This document shows, in pieces, positions 16,389-25,572 of a stretch of DNA of 37,073 nt. Every line of letters starts with the position of its first letter. Within the stretch, counting starts at the first letter, position 1. The notes under the pieces are model-generated. The model made no database searches. It was given only the letters and a program-made list of their open reading frames with translations, and was not told the origin of the DNA. The position numbers and the translations under genes are program-made. The DNA is taken from the NCBI RefSeq assembly GCF_000264055.1, contig NZ_AJXL01000032.1, forward strand, positions 1 to 37,073, in the 5' to 3' direction. This stretch comes from Flavobacterium sp. ACAM 123 (GTDB taxonomy: Bacteria; Bacteroidota; Bacteroidia; Flavobacteriales; Flavobacteriaceae).

Positions 16389-16949
16389 TTAATAGTAAAG
16401 TCTGAAATCGAGCTGTTTACAGAGGTTGTAATGTTTCTCATGTAATTCCTCCACGATGTGGATCACGTTGTCCTCGTCTTGACATAAACTAAAAAAAGCT
16501 TTATCTAAGTTAATGCTACTTACCGTATGGTCTGACATTCCATAACCAGAGAGCGCGCGTGCTCCAGTGACATCTATAAAGTATTGCGCTTCTTCCACGT
16601 CTAAGTCCAGTTCCTTTATATTGGCAAAATGCACTATTTTTCCGGTCAGTTTCCCTTCAAAAAGCTCAGCCATTTCCTCTAAACTGTAGTAATAATCATT
16701 GACGCAAATAGAATTTCCTCCACCTGGCATAACGAGGTAGATGACCTCATAATCCTTAAAATTATGGTCGTCATAGCGCAAGGCATTCAAACCATCTTCT
16801 AATCCTTCAATGGCATCGCAGGTTCTGTAAATACTAGTTAGACCATGTTCAAAGGCGATCTGCCCCAGATTTTGGAATACTTCGGTATTATTGTATGCTT
16901 CTGCATCGGGGACTGCTTCGAGACAGAAAATAAATTTATCGTTATCCAT
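16389..16949 (-). CDS. DUF6642-like conserved protein
   Basis: A 186-residue protein, typical of Flavobacteriia, that I recall as DUF6642. Visible marks are the N-terminal KFIFCLEAVPDAEAYNNTEV, the YDDHNFKDYEVIYLVMPG block and the C-terminal LCKQLDFRLYY. No transmembrane or secretion signal is seen. I place the start at MDNDKFIFC (16949), since the longer frame to 16985 adds 12 residues unlike the family. The function is unknown. It stands alone between decayed regions. Confidence 0.75.
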   Translation of the reverse strand: MDNDKFIFCLEAVPDAEAYNNTEVFQNLGQIAFEHGLTSIYRTCDAIEGLEDGLNALRYDDHNFKDYEVIYLVMPGGGNSICVNDYYYSLEEMAELFEGKLTGKIVHFANIKELDLDVEEAQYFIDVTGARALSGYGMSDHTVSSINLDKAFFSLCQDEDNVIHIVEELHEKHYNLCKQLDFRLYY

Positions 16950-17248
16950 GAAAATTTGTTTATTTAGCTGCTGTAGTACAAACAACTGTTTTTATTGGGA
17001 CAAAAGCTTCGTAACAAATATACTTCAAGTAGCGGCAACCAAACGCCAGCTTTCTCATTACGCGCTGCGGATTCTAAAATCTCGTTATGGAAGGCCGTTC
17101 CTATTGTGCTACAAAATTACTAAGAATGAAATTCATTGTCAGCATCAAACAACCAATAGTTATTAACCGAAAGCCATAGTCTCTTTTATAAGCACAAAAA
17201 CAACTTCGACTAAAAATAATACGAGAAGCGTTACAACCTATTATTTAG

Positions 17249-17373
17249 CTAGACATCCAAGTGTTCCACCCTGACTTTTAGTCCTTTTAAGACAGTAATG
17301 AAACGCTCATACAGCACCGCTATTCTTTAGTGATCAGTCCGCCGGATTCCAGCATTACCTTGGTCAAGTCCAT
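17249..17373 (-). pseudogene. Decayed coding remnant (unknown)
   Basis: The minus strand reads MDLTKVMLESGGLITKE and then a stop; one frame over it continues AVLYERFITVLKGLKVRVEHL to a TAG at 17249-17251. Both halves look like real protein and join by a small indel near 17320. I do not recognise the family. Confidence 0.4.
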
Positions 17374-17441
17374 GAAGGAAGCCTAAGCGAAAGAAATAGG
17401 CTATTTTCACAGCAAAAAAATATCCTGGTACACATTGTTAT

Positions 17442-17870
17442 TCACGAATTCATAGCTACAGAAATCGAACTTGAAGAAACGAAGGAGTAGCATGTTAGCA
17501 TCTGCATCACCTTGCGCTCAATCGAAGTGTCTTTCGAAAACTATAAGAGATAGCCCAAAGAAGCTTTTTTAATGGCCCCGGAAACGCCTTCCAAATGCCG
17601 AATGCAGTAAATTATTCGCACACTATACTCATTCCCTTCAAGTGGAGCTCTCTTTTCAAAATAGCGTAGCTCGAATCTAAGCCCGTCGCCGCCAAGAACC
17701 AAAAAAAATAATGTCGGCCGACCTTTAGTTTCCTTGCATAAACAGGCCTTTCATTTTGACAGCATTGCGATGCGTCGTTTGAGTCCAAAAATAAACCCGT
17801 CTGAGATAATAGATCGTTTTGAATTTAATAACGCTTCTAATGCCCCTTTGTGCCCTACTTGTTCTTGCAT
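17442..17870 (-). pseudogene. Decayed gene of unknown function
   Basis: From an ATG at 17868-17870 the minus strand reads MQEQVGHKGALEALLNSKRS and then a stop. In another frame from about 17699 it reads LRFELRYFEKRAPLEGNEYS, ... GVSGAIKKASLGYLL, an in-frame TAG, then FSKDTSIERKVMQML and a stop at 17442. The codon sense is plainly protein-like over some 85 codons. At least one frameshift and one nonsense codon are present. I do not recognise the family. Confidence 0.5.
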
Positions 17871-18049
17871 CACTTTCCTATGCTATACTAATACCTTTTT
17901 AACGTCTTATTCCTTTACTATAAAAGTGAGGAGTTAATTGCGTCCTAAAAATAATTAAGTCACTATTAAACAACATATTAAAAAAAATAGCAGTAGAAAA
18001 TTCTTCTATTATTGTTATTAGTATTCCAGAAAATACGTAACTTTAATTT

Positions 18050-19201
18050 ATGAAAAAACATTTTAATATTATTATTGCTGGAGCCGGAGGGATCGCTGAA
18101 GCGGCTGGATTGATTCTTATGGAATGGAGCGTCGTTATTCCTACCCTTTTTATTGGGGACAGAAACTACTTAAAAGCGAAGAAAGTAGCTACTTGGATTG
18201 AAGAGGGAACAACCAAACCCTGTTCCGTCGAACCGTTTCTACTCGCCGAAGAGGGATTGACCAAAGAAATGATGGCCATCTTCCGCAAGGGAGATATCAT
18301 CCTGGACTGCCTACCGGGCAGTCAGGCGCCAAGAATCGCCGAATTTGCAAAAGATTTTGAACTGCATTATGTCAACCTGACGGAATACGTTGCCGAAACG
18401 GAGAAAATAAAGGGTTTAGCAAAAGATGCCTCGACCGGTTTTATATTACAAGCTGGGCTAGCACCCGGTTATATTGACTTACTCGCAAACGGGCTTTTTC
18501 AACAATTTTGTACTGATTTTAAAGTGGACAGCGTTACTAAGTTGGAATTAAGAGTGGGAGCACTTGGAAAACATGCCATGGCGCCACATTATTATGGTTT
18601 TACTTGGAGTCCCGTGGGTGTTGCAACAGAGTACCTGAAGGACACTATAGTGCTTAGAGATTACGTTAAAACCACGATACCCTCATTATCAGAAAGAGCA
18701 ACTATTATCATAGACGGCACAACCTATGAAGAAGACCTTACTTCAGGTGGCGCCGCTGATTTGCCGGATGCCTTATCAGGAAGAGTACGCTCGCTGGATT
18801 ACAAAACTTTGCGGTTTCCAGGGCATTATGCTTGGATAGAAAAGCAACTTTCTGAGTTAAAAAGGTCAGCAAACACTGTTGCAGCCCTACAGCGAAAAAT
18901 GCAAGCCGAGATACCGCACATAGACGAGGACCAGATTATTTTATATGCTGCCGTGGAAGGAAAAGACATAGAGGGGGTTTTGCGAAAAAGGGAAGTTTCC
19001 AAGCGTATCTTTCCCCAAAAAGTAGGGAATCATAAATTGAGAGCCATACAATCCACTACCGCCGCACCCTTAGTTCAAGCCGCACAACTATTACTCGAAA
19101 ATCCAATCAAAGGAGTACTGCTTCAAAGCCAGATTAATTCTGAGAAGTTTCTTAACGGGAGCTATGTCGTGCGAGTCTACGGCGAAACGAAAACTAATTA
19201 A
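18050..19201 (+). CDS. Saccharopine dehydrogenase family protein
   Basis: A 383-residue NAD(P)-binding oxidoreductase. The N-terminus FNIIIAGAGGIAEAAGLILM carries the glycine-rich Rossmann loop (GAGGIA at 11-16). The catalytic domain follows with LQAGLAPGYIDLLA, a segment typical of the saccharopine dehydrogenase/homospermidine synthase-like fold. The exact substrate cannot be read; lysine degradation is possible but not shown. Base composition is slightly more GC-rich than in the defence island. It is monocistronic, convergent with the oxygenase gene at 19270. Intact. Confidence 0.85.
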   Translation: MKKHFNIIIAGAGGIAEAAGLILMEWSVVIPTLFIGDRNYLKAKKVATWIEEGTTKPCSVEPFLLAEEGLTKEMMAIFRKGDIILDCLPGSQAPRIAEFAKDFELHYVNLTEYVAETEKIKGLAKDASTGFILQAGLAPGYIDLLANGLFQQFCTDFKVDSVTKLELRVGALGKHAMAPHYYGFTWSPVGVATEYLKDTIVLRDYVKTTIPSLSERATIIIDGTTYEEDLTSGGAADLPDALSGRVRSLDYKTLRFPGHYAWIEKQLSELKRSANTVAALQRKMQAEIPHIDEDQIILYAAVEGKDIEGVLRKREVSKRIFPQKVGNHKLRAIQSTTAAPLVQAAQLLLENPIKGVLLQSQINSEKFLNGSYVVRVYGETKTN

Positions 19202-19269
19202 ACGAAGCAAAAAAAGGCTTAGCTATTACGCCAAACTTTTTAAGTACATTATTATTTATTAGTATAAGA

Positions 19270-19863
19270 TCAATCACATTTAAGCCATCCTGTAATACTC
19301 ATTCGGGTATTTTGGGTGACTAAAACCTCATGAACCAATTCATCACTTTTAAAGAAAACAGTTTTTCCTTGTGTAGGCGAAATTTTCTGGTTCTTGTTTT
19401 CTTGGTGAATCATTAATTCTCCGCCGTCTGCAGGTTGCCAATCACTATTTAAATAACTAATCATCGAATATTTTCGGCTGGGGTTATTCTTAAATTGATC
19501 CAAATGTTGGAGGTAAAAATCTCCCTTTTCATACAAAGAGTAATGAAATTCATAGTCCGTAATACCTGTAAAACAGCTCTCATTTAAATAGCTGATAAAA
19601 GCTTCAATTTGGACAAAAAAAGCGTTTTCAAATTCATTATTGTGCTTTTTATCCAGCCAATATATGGAATCGCTACGCACAGCGGTATCATAGGCAATTA
19701 CTTCTGAATTCCCAGTTCCTGCGACAATTAGTAAATTTTTTTGGTTTAAGGCGAGTAAATTTTGCTTTAAGCTATTGGCCAAGTCATTGCTTAAAAAATT
19801 TTCAGAGATACCAACTTTATCCTCAATATAGGAGGCAATTAAAGCTTCAAAGCTATTTTCCAT
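19270..19863 (-). CDS. 2OG-Fe(II) oxygenase (prolyl 4-hydroxylase-like)
   Basis: A 197-residue dioxygenase with the complete double-stranded beta-helix metal site: His120-x-Asp122 in LQHLDQF, distal His178 in SDELVHEV, and Arg187 in NTRMSITGWL for binding 2-oxoglutarate. It couples 2-oxoglutarate decarboxylation to hydroxylation, probably of a protein side chain as in bacterial P4H relatives. No signal peptide, so cytoplasmic. A strong terminator for the gene upstream on this strand lies at 19940-19969, so this gene is probably transcribed alone. Confidence 0.88.
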   Translation of the reverse strand: MENSFEALIASYIEDKVGISENFLSNDLANSLKQNLLALNQKNLLIVAGTGNSEVIAYDTAVRSDSIYWLDKKHNNEFENAFFVQIEAFISYLNESCFTGITDYEFHYSLYEKGDFYLQHLDQFKNNPSRKYSMISYLNSDWQPADGGELMIHQENKNQKISPTQGKTVFFKSDELVHEVLVTQNTRMSITGWLKCD

Positions 19864-19935
19864 TTTATTCCATTGGCCGAAAGTGATGCCAACGAGCCAA
19901 GGTACTATATATTGTCGGCCGTTTTACAAAAAGAC

Positions 19936-19969
19936 AAAAAATAGCGCTTAAATAATTTTAAGCGCTATT
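19936..19969 (-). terminator. Rho-independent terminator after the MoxR-type ATPase gene
   Basis: Perfect 11-bp arms aatagcgctta (19940-19950) and taagcgctatt (19959-19969) with an 8-base loop. On the minus strand the hairpin is followed by TTTTTTGTCTTTTT. It closes the VWA/MoxR operon before the oxygenase gene. Confidence 0.85.
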
Positions 19970-20046
19970 GAAATAATAATAATAATCGTTTTTGGGTCTA
20001 ATTATAAAAAACTAATCACACCCCCTGAATTAATACAGTTCAGGTA

Positions 20047-21510
20047 TTACAATTTACTGATGTAACTCCCATACATATCCTTGAACTGATAGCCATCAGT
20101 TATTCTGTCTTTGCTCAGTTTATTATATTCAACCATCGCCCATAAAATAAATTCTTTCATGAAAAATTTGTCTTCCTTTTCTAATTGGGGTTGGTATTTC
20201 TTAACTAATATTTCCAAAGGAACTATAGATCCTAGAATTCTTTCGTATTCCTCCTCTGTAGCGTCATCCAATAATTCAAAACCGCTTTCGGCAAAGAACC
20301 ATTCGATCAAATCCGTATAGGCTGTTTTTTCATCTGGTTTTTCTAATTTTTCAATTTTAGGAAAATAGCCTGGGAAGAAAGTGTGAATTGCAGATCCAAT
20401 CAGGTTTTGAGCTACATATGCCGCTCCCTCTTGCTCTCCTTCATAAACCAATTCCACTTTACCTGTAATGGAAGGTATAATTCCCATAAAATCAGACAAA
20501 CGTAACGTAGTTTTATCAACACCAGCTCTTAGAGCACGACGCTCTGCCGTACTTAATAAATTTTCATAAGCGGTGATGCTCATACGGGCACTCACCCCAC
20601 TTTTATTGTCTATGAACTCGCTTTCTCTTGCTTCAAAACTAATTTGTTCCAATAAGTCTTTAGCCAAAGAAGGAACATGAACCATGTCGCTCTGAATACC
20701 GTCTAGCTTAGCTTCTTGCTCCGTAATAGTACGGGCAATTTTTACCGTTTCAGGATAGTGAGTCAATATTTGGGATCCGATTCTGTCTTTCAACGGAGTC
20801 ACGATATTCCCACGATTGGTATAATCTTCTGGATTTGCGGTGAACACGAACTGAAGGTCTAATGGCATTCTCAATTTGAAACCTCTAATTTGAATATCGC
20901 CTTCCTGCAAAATATTAAATAAAGCCACTTGGATTCTCGCTTGTAAATCAGGTAATTCGTTGATCACAAAAATACAACGATTGGCACGTGGAATCATCCC
21001 AAAATGAATCACGCGGTCATCAGCGTAGGATAACTTTAAATTAGCTGCTTTTATAGGATCGATATCCCCTATTAAATCGGCAACTGTTACATCTGGAGTG
21101 GCTAATTTCTCAAAGAAACGATCTTTTCTATGGAGCCATGAGATAGCGGTAGCATCTCCGTTTAGCGCAATTAAATCTTTAGCATACCGCGAAATCGGAT
21201 TTAGCGGGTCGTCATTGATCTCTGATCCTGTAACAAAAGGAATATATTCATCTAATAAATCAACCATTTTGCGCGCAAGCCTTGTTTTGGCCTGACCACG
21301 AAGTCCTAATAAATTGATGTTATGACGCGATAATATGGCACGTTCTAGTTCTGGTATTACCGTATTCTCAAAACCGTGGACCCCTTCAAAAGCGGGTTCT
21401 CCTGATTTTATTTTGGCTCTTAAATTAGTGCGCAACTCCTCTTTAATACTGTTGCTTTTATATCCTGATGCCTTTAACTCGCCTAATGTATTTATGTTTT
21501 CTATTTTCAT
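20047..21510 (-). CDS. MoxR-type AAA ATPase (magnesium-chelatase-like)
   Basis: A 487-residue AAA+ ATPase. Walker A is the variant GLRGQAKTRLAR (69-80). Walker B is CIFVINELPDL (179-189), with Asn in place of the usual Asp before Glu. Sensor 1 lies in LQFVFTANPEDYTNRG and the arginine-rich block in TPLKDRIGSQ. MoxR ATPases act as chaperones with a VWA-domain partner to insert metals or remodel complexes. The VWA gene lies directly upstream on the same strand (21684-22802), giving the classic pair. The client is unknown. A terminator follows at 19940-19969. Confidence 0.88.
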   Translation of the reverse strand: MKIENINTLGELKASGYKSNSIKEELRTNLRAKIKSGEPAFEGVHGFENTVIPELERAILSRHNINLLGLRGQAKTRLARKMVDLLDEYIPFVTGSEINDDPLNPISRYAKDLIALNGDATAISWLHRKDRFFEKLATPDVTVADLIGDIDPIKAANLKLSYADDRVIHFGMIPRANRCIFVINELPDLQARIQVALFNILQEGDIQIRGFKLRMPLDLQFVFTANPEDYTNRGNIVTPLKDRIGSQILTHYPETVKIARTITEQEAKLDGIQSDMVHVPSLAKDLLEQISFEARESEFIDNKSGVSARMSITAYENLLSTAERRALRAGVDKTTLRLSDFMGIIPSITGKVELVYEGEQEGAAYVAQNLIGSAIHTFFPGYFPKIEKLEKPDEKTAYTDLIEWFFAESGFELLDDATEEEYERILGSIVPLEILVKKYQPQLEKEDKFFMKEFILWAMVEYNKLSKDRITDGYQFKDMYGSYISKL

Positions 21511-21683
21511 CTTTTTTTGTTTAACCTTAAATTGCGCTACGTTCTACGCGAAGCTTACTAAATCTTTTTTGGAATTATTTTTTTCGAACTATTTAGCAAT
21601 TCATATTCATTTAAATAATTTTGTAAATATCTTAATGGTTCTATTCTTCACTCTTTAGTCTATTCTCTTTATACTAAATATAC

Positions 21684-22802
21684 TTATTTAATTTTCTTTT
21701 TACGATTCGTTTCATAATCTTCAAAAATCATTTCGCCCAGTCCTTTCAGTCCGGTGTAAAAGGCTTTGCCTTGATTGGCTTCCGTAAATTTATTTACAAA
21801 TTGCTGAAGATACGGATCGTTTGCAATCATAAACGTTGTGATGGGAATATGCAATTTTCGGGCTTGTTGTGCCTGGCTGTAACATTTGTCAACAATATAT
21901 TCGTCAAGTCCATTACTATTCATATAGTAGCTACCGTCTTTTTCGCGAACACAACTTGGCTTACCATCAGTAATCATAAAAATCTGTTTATTGGTATTCC
22001 TTTTTCTTCGCAGTAAATCCATCGCCAGTTGCAGCCCCGCTACCGTATTAGTGTGAAAAGGTCCCACTTTCAAGTACGGTAAGTCTTTGATAGCTATCGT
22101 CCAAGCATCATTTCCAAAAACCAAAATATCCAACGTGTCTTTTGGATAACGCGTGGTAATTAGCTCTGCCAACGCCATCGCTACTTTTTTTGCAGGCGTA
22201 ATACGATCTTCACCATACAATATCATACTGTGGCTAATATCAATCATTAGTACAGTACTCATTTGAGATTTGTATTGGGTATCCTCGACAACCAAATCAT
22301 TCTCGGTGAGCATAAAGTCTTCCACTCCATTATTGATTTGGGCATTACGTAAACTCTCCGTTAGAGAAATTCGTTCCAAGCCGTCTCCAAAATGGAACTC
22401 TCTAAATTCTCCCGTATGCTCATCGCCACTACCAGAATGTTTTGTTTTGTGGTTCCCGCTGCCAGAGCGTTTCAAATTTCCAAAAATCTGGTCTAAAGCC
22501 TGCTGCCTGATAGCACGTTCTGTTTTTGCTGTTATTCCAATACCTGCGGATCCATCCTCTTTTAGTTCGTCTTTAATGTATCCTTTTTTCTTCAAGTCTT
22601 CGATAAAATCATCGATAGTGTAGTGTTCATCGGTGAGTTTATATTCTTTGTCCAATTCACGCAACCAATCGATCGCTTCATCAAAATCCCCTGAGGTGTG
22701 CGTGATTAATTCTTTGAAAATTCCAAAGAGTTTATCAAACGGAGATTGATTAGGCGCCTCATATTGCTTGAAGTAGAAACCCTTTTTTTTATCATTTTCC
22801 AT
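21684..22802 (-). CDS. VWA-domain protein, partner of the MoxR-type ATPase
   Basis: A 372-residue protein whose C-terminal half is a von Willebrand factor A domain with a complete MIDAS: Asp188-x-Ser190-x-Ser192 in MIDISHSM, a Thr in FHTNTVAGL and an Asp in MITDGKPS. The N-terminal half is charged and contains a Gly/Ser/His-rich linker (residues 112-128, GSGNHKTKHSGSG). No signal peptide, so cytoplasmic. It is the first gene of the operon, 173 bp before the ATPase start. The metal site fits ligand binding regulated by the ATPase, as known for MoxR/VWA pairs. Confidence 0.88.
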   Translation of the reverse strand: MENDKKKGFYFKQYEAPNQSPFDKLFGIFKELITHTSGDFDEAIDWLRELDKEYKLTDEHYTIDDFIEDLKKKGYIKDELKEDGSAGIGITAKTERAIRQQALDQIFGNLKRSGSGNHKTKHSGSGDEHTGEFREFHFGDGLERISLTESLRNAQINNGVEDFMLTENDLVVEDTQYKSQMSTVLMIDISHSMILYGEDRITPAKKVAMALAELITTRYPKDTLDILVFGNDAWTIAIKDLPYLKVGPFHTNTVAGLQLAMDLLRRKRNTNKQIFMITDGKPSCVREKDGSYYMNSNGLDEYIVDKCYSQAQQARKLHIPITTFMIANDPYLQQFVNKFTEANQGKAFYTGLKGLGEMIFEDYETNRKKKIK

Positions 22803-22949
22803 AGCCCATAAAATTACGTCATTTTAAAGCACTGTCTCGGCAAACGTTTAATAATTTTTAGTTAAAAAAGAGTTTGATGTCACATTCTCAGCTATTCTGT
22901 TTATTTTAAAATAATTAATTTTAATTTTACCGTTTTAAAAAAATTAAAA

Positions 22950-23354
22950 ATGGAAGCACTAGAACACTGGGGACTATTTTTGTCCAATCAGGTCGATAAA
23001 AATACTTTTATAGAGACCATTCTTTATGGCAAGTCTTCCACAGAATTAAGTACTCTTAATACTAAAAACGGAATCCTTTTTTCGGATATAGCGATTGATA
23101 ATTTTATTAAAAAAGAATACCAATATGACACCGCTGAAGCATCATTCGATACCTCCAGAAAACTAAGAACTTTTTCATCTGGCGAAAGAAAAAAAATTTA
23201 TTTAGATTATTGTATTAACCAAGGGACAGAATATATCATTGTTGACAATCCACTAGACCATTTAGATCAAGAATCTAAGAAAAAAGATTATAATTACTTT
23301 ACAACAATTAGCCAAAAAAACGCAATTGATCTTTATAGTAAGCCGTCAAATTGA
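22950..23354 (+). pseudogene. ABC-type ATPase, 5' part before a frameshift
   Basis: 134 codons beginning MEALEHWGLFLSNQVDKNTF. This is the shortened N-terminal ABC half of a double ATPase: a signature-like RTFSSGERKK and a Walker B-like YIIVDNPLDHLD are present, but there is no Walker A. The last 20 residues are frameshifted. The next frame resumes as LIFIVSRQIDLLPF, the expected continuation of this half. One missing base at about 23322-23329 accounts for it. Confidence 0.7.
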
Positions 23355-24195
23355 TTTATTGCCTTTCAAAGTAAGAAAAGCACAAATTAAAGACAATTCA
23401 TTTGTACTACACCAAATGAAACCAAAATTTGAAAAACATAAATTTGAAACAGGTAGTATTCCTGCTCCGTTTGAGCCACTTATTTGCACTGCAGGTAACT
23501 TAGTACAAATGAAAGACCTTTGTGTAAGCTTTCATGGAAAACCCATTTTAGAGACTATTAATTGGACTATTAAAAAAGGAGAGTTTTGGCATCTGTTAGG
23601 ACCTAATGGATCTGGTAAAAGCACCTTACTCTCCTTAATAACTGGAGACAATACAAAAGGTTACGGCCAAGATCTTTATCTCTTTGGTATTAAAAAAGGC
23701 AGTGGAGAAAATATCTGGGATATAAAAAAGAAGATTGGCTACTTTTCGACAGCTGTAACTGATTTATTTCAAAAAAATGACAGCGTAGAGCAAATGGTTT
23801 TATCCGGTTTTTTTGACACTATTGGCTTATACACACAACCCACCATCTCACAAAAGAAAATAGTTTCTCAATGGCTAGAATTACTTCACTTAGACCACCT
23901 TAAAAATACGCCTTTTAAAATGCTTTCCACAGGACAACAAAGACTTGCGCTCATTGTGCGTGCCATATTAAAACACCCCCCATTATTAATTTTAGACGAA
24001 GCTGTCGAAGGATTAGATGATGAAAATACTGCTATGGTTGCGCGCTTAATCACGCTTTTATCTCAACAAACTAACATGGCAATTCTATACGTTTCTCACA
24101 GAATTGAACCCAACATTACTCCTGCTGCTATTTATGAATTAACTCCTACTACAAAAGGCTCGATAGGAACAATTAAAAAACTAGATAGTGTGTAA
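23326..24195 (+). pseudogene. ABC-type ATPase, 3' part after a frameshift (complete second ABC domain)
   Basis: The second half of the same gene, 289 codons in the shifted frame, with an intact nucleotide-binding domain: Walker A GPNGSGKST, signature LSTGQQ, Walker B LLILDEAVEGLD and the switch histidine in YVSHRIE. No membrane segments. The whole resembles ModF-like double ATPases (about 410 residues), not tied to a visible permease. There is no natural start at the break; TTG at 23326 is the first possible start. Convergent with the YchJ-like operon. Confidence 0.75.
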
Positions 24196-24320
24196 CATTT
24201 TTTTAAAAAATCAAGGAAAGGGTTATACTTTATGTTCTGAATCTCCTAAAAAATGACATCGACCGAAACATAAACGGTAACGTATTAGGTGTATGCGAGA
24301 GAAATTGATTGCAAATAAAA

Positions 24321-24701
24321 TTAAAAGAACATACCCTCCACGTAAAACCAGCTCCCATTCTCAAATTTAAAAGTAGAAAGTTCATGGTGAATTTGATTTT
24401 TTCCAAGGACATCTAAGAAATAAGCCTTGAACTCCAACGTTTTGTCAGTGCTCTCCAAAACTTCCAGCTTTTGCCAATAGTTGCTTCTTGACCACTGTAG
24501 GATATCCGCTTGAGAGTGGTATTCCCTTTCAGAAGAATGTGTCGTTGCTACCAAATAACCCGCTTCCTGTATAACATATGCCGAATAACGGGAACGCATC
24601 AGTAGTTCGACGGTAGGTGCTTTTTTAAATCCTTTAATATAGCCCTCGCAACATTGACTATAATTACTTAGCGAACCACAATAGCATTTTATTGTCGTCA
24701 T
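24321..24701 (-). CDS. YchJ-family SEC-C motif protein
   Basis: A 126-residue protein starting MTTIKCYCGSLSNYSQCCEG. The CxC...CC cysteines form the SEC-C type zinc-binding motif and the rest (LMRSRYSAYVIQEAGYL, ending SWFYVEGMFF) fits the YchJ/UPF0225 fold. I place the start at 24701 because it gives the canonical zinc-motif N-terminus and a 7-base gap from the upstream gene's stop; the longer frame to 24722 overlaps that gene. The role is unknown; related SEC-C domains bind zinc and, in SecA, SecB or the ribosome. Confidence 0.8.
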   Translation of the reverse strand: MTTIKCYCGSLSNYSQCCEGYIKGFKKAPTVELLMRSRYSAYVIQEAGYLVATTHSSEREYHSQADILQWSRSNYWQKLEVLESTDKTLEFKAYFLDVLGKNQIHHELSTFKFENGSWFYVEGMFF

Positions 24702-24708
24702 CTGTAGA

Positions 24709-24939
24709 TTATAGCTGCCCATTAAGAGAAATTATTTTTTGCTGTAATTGATTTAACAAAACCTGATAACGGCTAATTTCCATCAGCTCCTCATCTTCTT
24801 CTGAATGGTCCAATAAATCGTCCAGATCATCGCTGACTTCCACTAATTTATTATTCGCCTCTTTTGCATTTTTACTTGCAATTAAATCAATTATTTCCTG
24901 AACACTTTTGTTCAATTCGATGAATTTATTGTTTTCCAT
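24709..24939 (-). CDS. Small acidic hypothetical protein in the YchJ operon
   Basis: A 76-residue acidic, helical protein (ANNKLVEVSDDLDDLLDHSEEDEELMEI), probably coiled-coil, with no recognised domain. It starts 11 bases after the stop of the basic 50-aa ORF and ends 7 bases before the YchJ-like start, so the three are likely one transcript. An acidic protein next to a basic peptide suggests they could bind each other. Function unknown. Confidence 0.7.
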   Translation of the reverse strand: MENNKFIELNKSVQEIIDLIASKNAKEANNKLVEVSDDLDDLLDHSEEDEELMEISRYQVLLNQLQQKIISLNGQL

Positions 24940-24950
24940 TATTTGTTGAA

Positions 24951-25103
24951 TTAGTTATTTGTTGAATTTTCAAAGTCATGAAATTTTTTCATAATTTGCT
25001 TTAATTTTTCCTTTCGAAGAATTTCTGCGTTTTTAATTCTATCCTGTTCTTTATGCAACTTATTGTTATGCTTTCTGATATTTTTTTCATTATTCCTGCT
25101 CAT
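24951..25103 (-). CDS. Small basic peptide (50 aa), first gene of the YchJ operon
   Basis: A complete 50-codon ORF from ATG (25101-25103) to TAA (24951-24953), MSRNNEKNIRKHNNKLHKEQ onwards. It is strongly basic and helical, rich in Lys and Asn, with no Cys. It is too short for usual cut-offs. Its stop is 11 bases from the next gene's start in the same direction. I do not know the family. The codon sense and tight packing support it as a real gene, though low-complexity sequence makes this uncertain. Confidence 0.55.
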   Translation of the reverse strand: MSRNNEKNIRKHNNKLHKEQDRIKNAEILRKEKLKQIMKKFHDFENSTNN

Positions 25104-25572
25104 AATAGTTCGTTTTTCAATTTGTTTCTAAAAAAGAGCTCCTTCACGAAGAAGTACCCTTGCTAAATCACCATAATAAATAAAATCGCTTTAATCGTAA
25201 ACAGACTATTTATGGCGCAGACACTTTTAGCAAAGTTCGGCATTTTAATTTAAAACAATAGTACACTCCGGTTGCTAAATAGAAGCGACATACCGAGTGT
25301 TTTATTAAAAAGACGCAAGGCTTAACTCTAAATTGATTCATTCCTCTTAAAGAAGTAAATTATACTGTCTTAATTGAAGTGCATATCCGTTCATAAAAAA
25401 GAATCATCATAGTGTAGCGCATTATAATAGTTTTTAAACCAACAATTCACTGCGAATTATAATCGTTCATTACTTTAATAAAAATCGATAAAATTACGGT
25501 AACCCGTAATTTTATAAGTACGTTTCAATTTTTGATAGTAGTAAGATTGCCCAAATCTATGACACAGCGTGA
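25104..25572. other. Intergenic region between the YchJ operon and the kinase pseudogene
   Basis: 469 bp, AT-rich, holding the divergent control regions. An imperfect palindrome around 25494-25515 (aaaattacggtaacccgtaatttt) is a possible operator or terminator: arms AAAATTACGG and CCGTAATTTT. No gene seen. Confidence 0.5.

Larger units (their letters stand above)
16950..18049. other. Region of decayed coding sequence upstream of the saccharopine dehydrogenase-like gene
   Basis: 1.1 kb without an intact gene. Two minus-strand remnants are described separately (17249-17373 and 17442-17870). The part from 16990 to 17248 shows no convincing sense in either strand. No clear promoter for the plus-strand gene at 18050 is seen; TAACTTTA at about 18030 is one base off consensus. 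Confidence 0.5.

Noticed and set aside
16891..17166. 91-codon plus-strand frame overlapping the DUF6642-like start
   Set aside because: Overlaps a supported gene on the other strand and reads as random sequence.
17734..17937. 67-codon plus-strand frame
   Set aside because: Opposite to a minus-strand remnant with better protein sense; Cys/Pro-rich and without family.
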